A program made the position numbers and the translations under genes. Positions 6,127 through 7,646 of a stretch of 7,646 nt of DNA are shown piece after piece. Source of the DNA: Syntrophaceae bacterium UBA5761 (lineage in GTDB: Bacteria > Desulfobacterota > Syntrophia > Syntrophales > UBA4778). Location of the stretch: positions 2,954-10,599 of the forward strand of contig DIEZ01000017.1 in the NCBI GenBank assembly GCA_002418885.1, in the 5' to 3' direction. The notes beneath the pieces were generated by a model. It had not been told where the DNA came from. It saw nothing but the letters and a program-made list of their open reading frames with translations, and ran no database searches. Positions within the stretch are counted from its first letter, which is position 1, and every line of letters starts with the position of its first letter.

Positions 6127-6971
6127 AAAGAAAGTTTGAGCTGCTGCGACCTCCCTTCTCCTTTTTTCTTCTCTCCCTGTTCCTGGCCTCGCTGTTTCTC
6201 TGTCCTGATGCCGAATCAGCAAGGAAACCCGTGGTCGTAAAGATGGGCGGGGGTGAGGCCGTGGTAACCGCCCTGCAAGGGACGGCCAAACTGGCTTTGG
6301 CGGACGGCGGATGGCGCCTTCTGAAGACGGGGAACACCCTGAAAGGGGGCGATCAGGTGGTCACGGAGGCTGATTCAAGGCTGGAAATCACGTTGCCGGA
6401 CCGTAGCCGCCTGCGCTTCGCAGAAAACACCAGCTTCAAGATCGTCCAGATCGACGTCAACGAAGAAGCGAACAGGCGTACCGTGCGGGTGAACGTCGCC
6501 CTGGGGAAGACATGGGCGAATGTGAGCAAGACGTTTCGCGTAAAACCGAAGATCGAAGTCTCCTGCGAGAACGCCGTTGCGGGGGTCAGGGGGACGATAT
6601 ACAGGATGAATGTGAACGTGGACCGGTCGGTTCTTATCAGGGTCTACGAAGGTGAGGTGGCTGTTTGGGGCGGTGGTAAGGCGACGGAACGGCCGACGAC
6701 GAAGGCCGGACCTCCGGAAGGTGTATCCGGCTCTGTTTCAGTTCCCGGGCCCCGGAAAGTGACCATGGAAGAGTGGGTCGAACTCGTAAAGGCCATGCAA
6801 CAGATCACCGTCAGCCCGACGGGTGTCGCCGGAAAGCCCTGTTCCTTCACGGAAGAGGAGGATCGTGAAGACTGGGTGGACTGGAACAAGCGGAGAGATG
6901 CCGAGGCCTTCGGTTCGGGCGAAACATCGACTGCGGAAACCGAAAGCAGCTTTTTCAACTGGTTTAAGTAG
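6111..6971 (+). CDS. Secreted FecR-domain protein with C-terminal extension
   Basis: The 286-aa product (from ATG 6111) has an N-terminal signal peptide with basic residues at 6-13, hydrophobic core 15-30 and probable cleavage near residues 34-37. A FecR domain follows at about 50-187: AVVTALQGTAKLA (50-62), LKGGDQVVTEADSRLEITL (77-95), LGKTWANVS (131-139) and the family hallmark AVAGVRGT (155-162). Classical FecR senses iron siderophore receptors and controls an ECF sigma factor through a transmembrane segment. Here there is no sigma factor, TonB receptor or FecR-like cytoplasmic helix nearby, so this belongs to the large set of periplasmic FecR-domain proteins of unknown role. A C-terminal region of about 100 residues contains EDWVDWNKRRDAEAF (253-267) and ends in FFNWFK. 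It overlaps the lipoprotein gene by 16 nt, implying coupled expression and a joint envelope function. Confidence 0.88.
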   Translation: MELVLKRKFELLRPPFSFFLLSLFLASLFLCPDAESARKPVVVKMGGGEAVVTALQGTAKLALADGGWRLLKTGNTLKGGDQVVTEADSRLEITLPDRSRLRFAENTSFKIVQIDVNEEANRRTVRVNVALGKTWANVSKTFRVKPKIEVSCENAVAGVRGTIYRMNVNVDRSVLIRVYEGEVAVWGGGKATERPTTKAGPPEGVSGSVSVPGPRKVTMEEWVELVKAMQQITVSPTGVAGKPCSFTEEEDREDWVDWNKRRDAEAFGSGETSTAETESSFFNWFK

Positions 6972-6992
6972 ACCCGGACGTGCTGAGAAGGC

Positions 6993-7559
6993 GTGATTAA
7001 TATACCGAACATTTTGACACTATCGCGCATCATCATGGCGCCGGTCATCGTCATCCTGCTGATCCAGTCGTATTTTTTCAAGGCCCTCGTTGTTTTCGTC
7101 GTTGCGGGAATCACCGATGGATTGGATGGATTCCTTGCCCGTGTCCTGAACAAGAAAACGGTCCTCGGCACCTATCTCGACCCTATCGCCGACAAGGCGC
7201 TTATCATCAGTTCTTTCGTGACGCTTTCAGCGTTGGGGATCATCCCGAGCTGGTTGACCGTCATCGTAATCAGCCGGGATTGTATCATCCTAGTCGGTAT
7301 ATTCATCCTGGTCCTGATGGCCGTTCCCTTTGAAGTCAGGCCCGCATTGATAAGCAAAGTAACGACGACCCTGCAACTGCTGACCGTTTTTATAGCACTG
7401 GGCTTTAAGAGTCTTTTCCTCGACATCGACCTTCGTTTCCAGTACCTGGACGATGTCATTTACTGGGTGACGGCGCTTTTCACGGTGGCCTCCGGTATCA
7501 ACTACATTTCCATCGGGTTGAAATCGGTCAACCATGTGCCGTCGGCCGCAAAAAAGTGA
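6993..7559 (+). CDS. pgsA: CDP-alcohol phosphatidyltransferase, probably phosphatidylglycerophosphate synthase
   Basis: The enzyme would condense CDP-diacylglycerol with glycerol-3-phosphate to make phosphatidylglycerol phosphate at the inner membrane. The 188-aa product is hydrophobic with about five to six membrane segments. It carries the complete family motif: Asp42, Asp45-Gly46, Ala49-Arg50, Gly59, Asp63 and Asp67, seen as TDGLDGFLAR (41-50) and GTYLDPIADK (59-68). The N-terminal INIPNILTLSRIIMAPV (2-18) is typical of PgsA. Substrate cannot be fixed from sequence alone; other CDP-alcohol transferases share this motif, so the gene name is likely but not certain. The start is GTG 6993, with GAGAAGG (6985-6991) very close upstream, 22 nt after the FecR gene. 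No terminator hairpin follows the stop. Confidence 0.88.
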   Translation: MINIPNILTLSRIIMAPVIVILLIQSYFFKALVVFVVAGITDGLDGFLARVLNKKTVLGTYLDPIADKALIISSFVTLSALGIIPSWLTVIVISRDCIILVGIFILVLMAVPFEVRPALISKVTTTLQLLTVFIALGFKSLFLDIDLRFQYLDDVIYWVTALFTVASGINYISIGLKSVNHVPSAAKK

Positions 7560-7567
7560 TATTTCTC

Positions 7568-7596
7568 TTGACATAACAGAGTTTTATTGTTAGTAG
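7568..7596 (+). promoter_or_regulatory. Sigma-70-type promoter with extended -10, driving the tRNA
   Basis: A perfect TTGACA -35 box (7568-7573) is followed after 17 nt by TAGTAG (7591-7596), preceded by TG at 7588-7589 in the extended -10 position. The -10 hexamer itself matches only 3 of 6. Transcription would start near 7603, about 23 nt before the tRNA. TAACA (7574-7578) and TGTTA (7588-7592) form a 5-bp inverted repeat across the spacer. Confidence 0.65.
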
Positions 7597-7625
7597 AGAG
7601 CGCTAATTGGGTGGATAAAAGCTGT

Positions 7626-7646
7626 AGGCACGTAGCTCAGGGGGAG
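7626..7646 (+). tRNA. tRNA gene, 5' end only (isotype uncertain, possibly Val)
   Basis: The last 21 bases read as a tRNA start: a 7-nt acceptor strand AGGCACG (7626-7632), U8-A9 as TA, then GCTC of the D stem, AG and a run of G as in a D loop. The anticodon lies outside the window, so the isotype is unknown. From memory, this 5' half resembles tRNA-Val(GAC) of Desulfobacterota, which is inference. A promoter about 30 nt upstream supports a genuine gene. Confidence 0.8.

Noticed and set aside
6644..7171. Minus-strand open frame across the FecR and pgsA genes
   Set aside because: It spans the ends of two real plus-strand genes and its translation has no family features.
1..7646. CRISPR arrays, insertion sequences, phage genes or integration junctions
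   Set aside because: No regularly spaced repeats, transposase or integrase motifs or terminal inverted repeats were seen. All genes lie on one strand in a conserved order, apart from three less-known genes without mobility signals.

Overview
The window is a compact, plus-strand-only gene block from a bacterium. It begins inside ffh (signal recognition particle GTPase) and continues with rpsP, khpA (KH-domain RNA-binding protein), rimM, trmD, rplS, rnhB, yraN, rsmI, a small helical protein, a GNA1162/DUF799-like lipoprotein, a secreted FecR-domain protein and a pgsA-type CDP-alcohol phosphatidyltransferase. It ends in the first 21 bases of a tRNA gene. The order ffh-rpsP-KH-rimM-trmD-rplS-rnhB-yraN is the ribosome-maturation cluster known from Desulfobacterota ('Deltaproteobacteria', e.g. 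Geobacter-like lineages) and also from Firmicutes. The GC-rich codon use, the lipoprotein and FecR envelope genes (diderm features) and the style of the 74-aa protein favour a Gram-negative Desulfobacterota-type organism. This assignment is inference.

Region 1 (1-4233) is translation and nucleic-acid housekeeping. It holds SRP targeting (Ffh), ribosomal proteins bS16 and bL19, 16S maturation (RimM), an RNA chaperone (KhpA), tRNA m1G37 methylation (TrmD), RNA/DNA hybrid repair (RNase HII) and the nuclease-fold YraN. Genes are tightly packed: khpA/rimM and rnhB/yraN abut with zero spacing and trmD starts 5 nt after rimM, so translational coupling is likely. RsmI (16S rRNA C1402 2'-O-methyltransferase) follows after a 52-nt gap containing a tandem repeat and a T-arm-like hairpin.

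Region 2 (5144-6971) is the accessory part. A 74-residue protein has two short motifs recalling alphaproteobacterial PopZ/DUF2497 proteins. Next come an outer-membrane-type lipoprotein and a FecR-domain exported protein whose genes overlap by 16 nt and whose products both end in an Asn-Trp-Phe motif. These three are the least understood genes here and the best candidates for something undescribed.

Region 3 (6993-7646) holds a phospholipid synthesis enzyme (PgsA-like), then a good extended -10 promoter and the start of a tRNA. No strong intrinsic terminator was seen anywhere in the window, so the protein genes could be read as one or a few long transcripts. There is no insertion sequence, CRISPR array, phage gene or other mobile-element signal. 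Several starts were moved from the longest open frame to an internal ATG with a good ribosome binding site (khpA, rplS, the 74-aa gene, the FecR gene).
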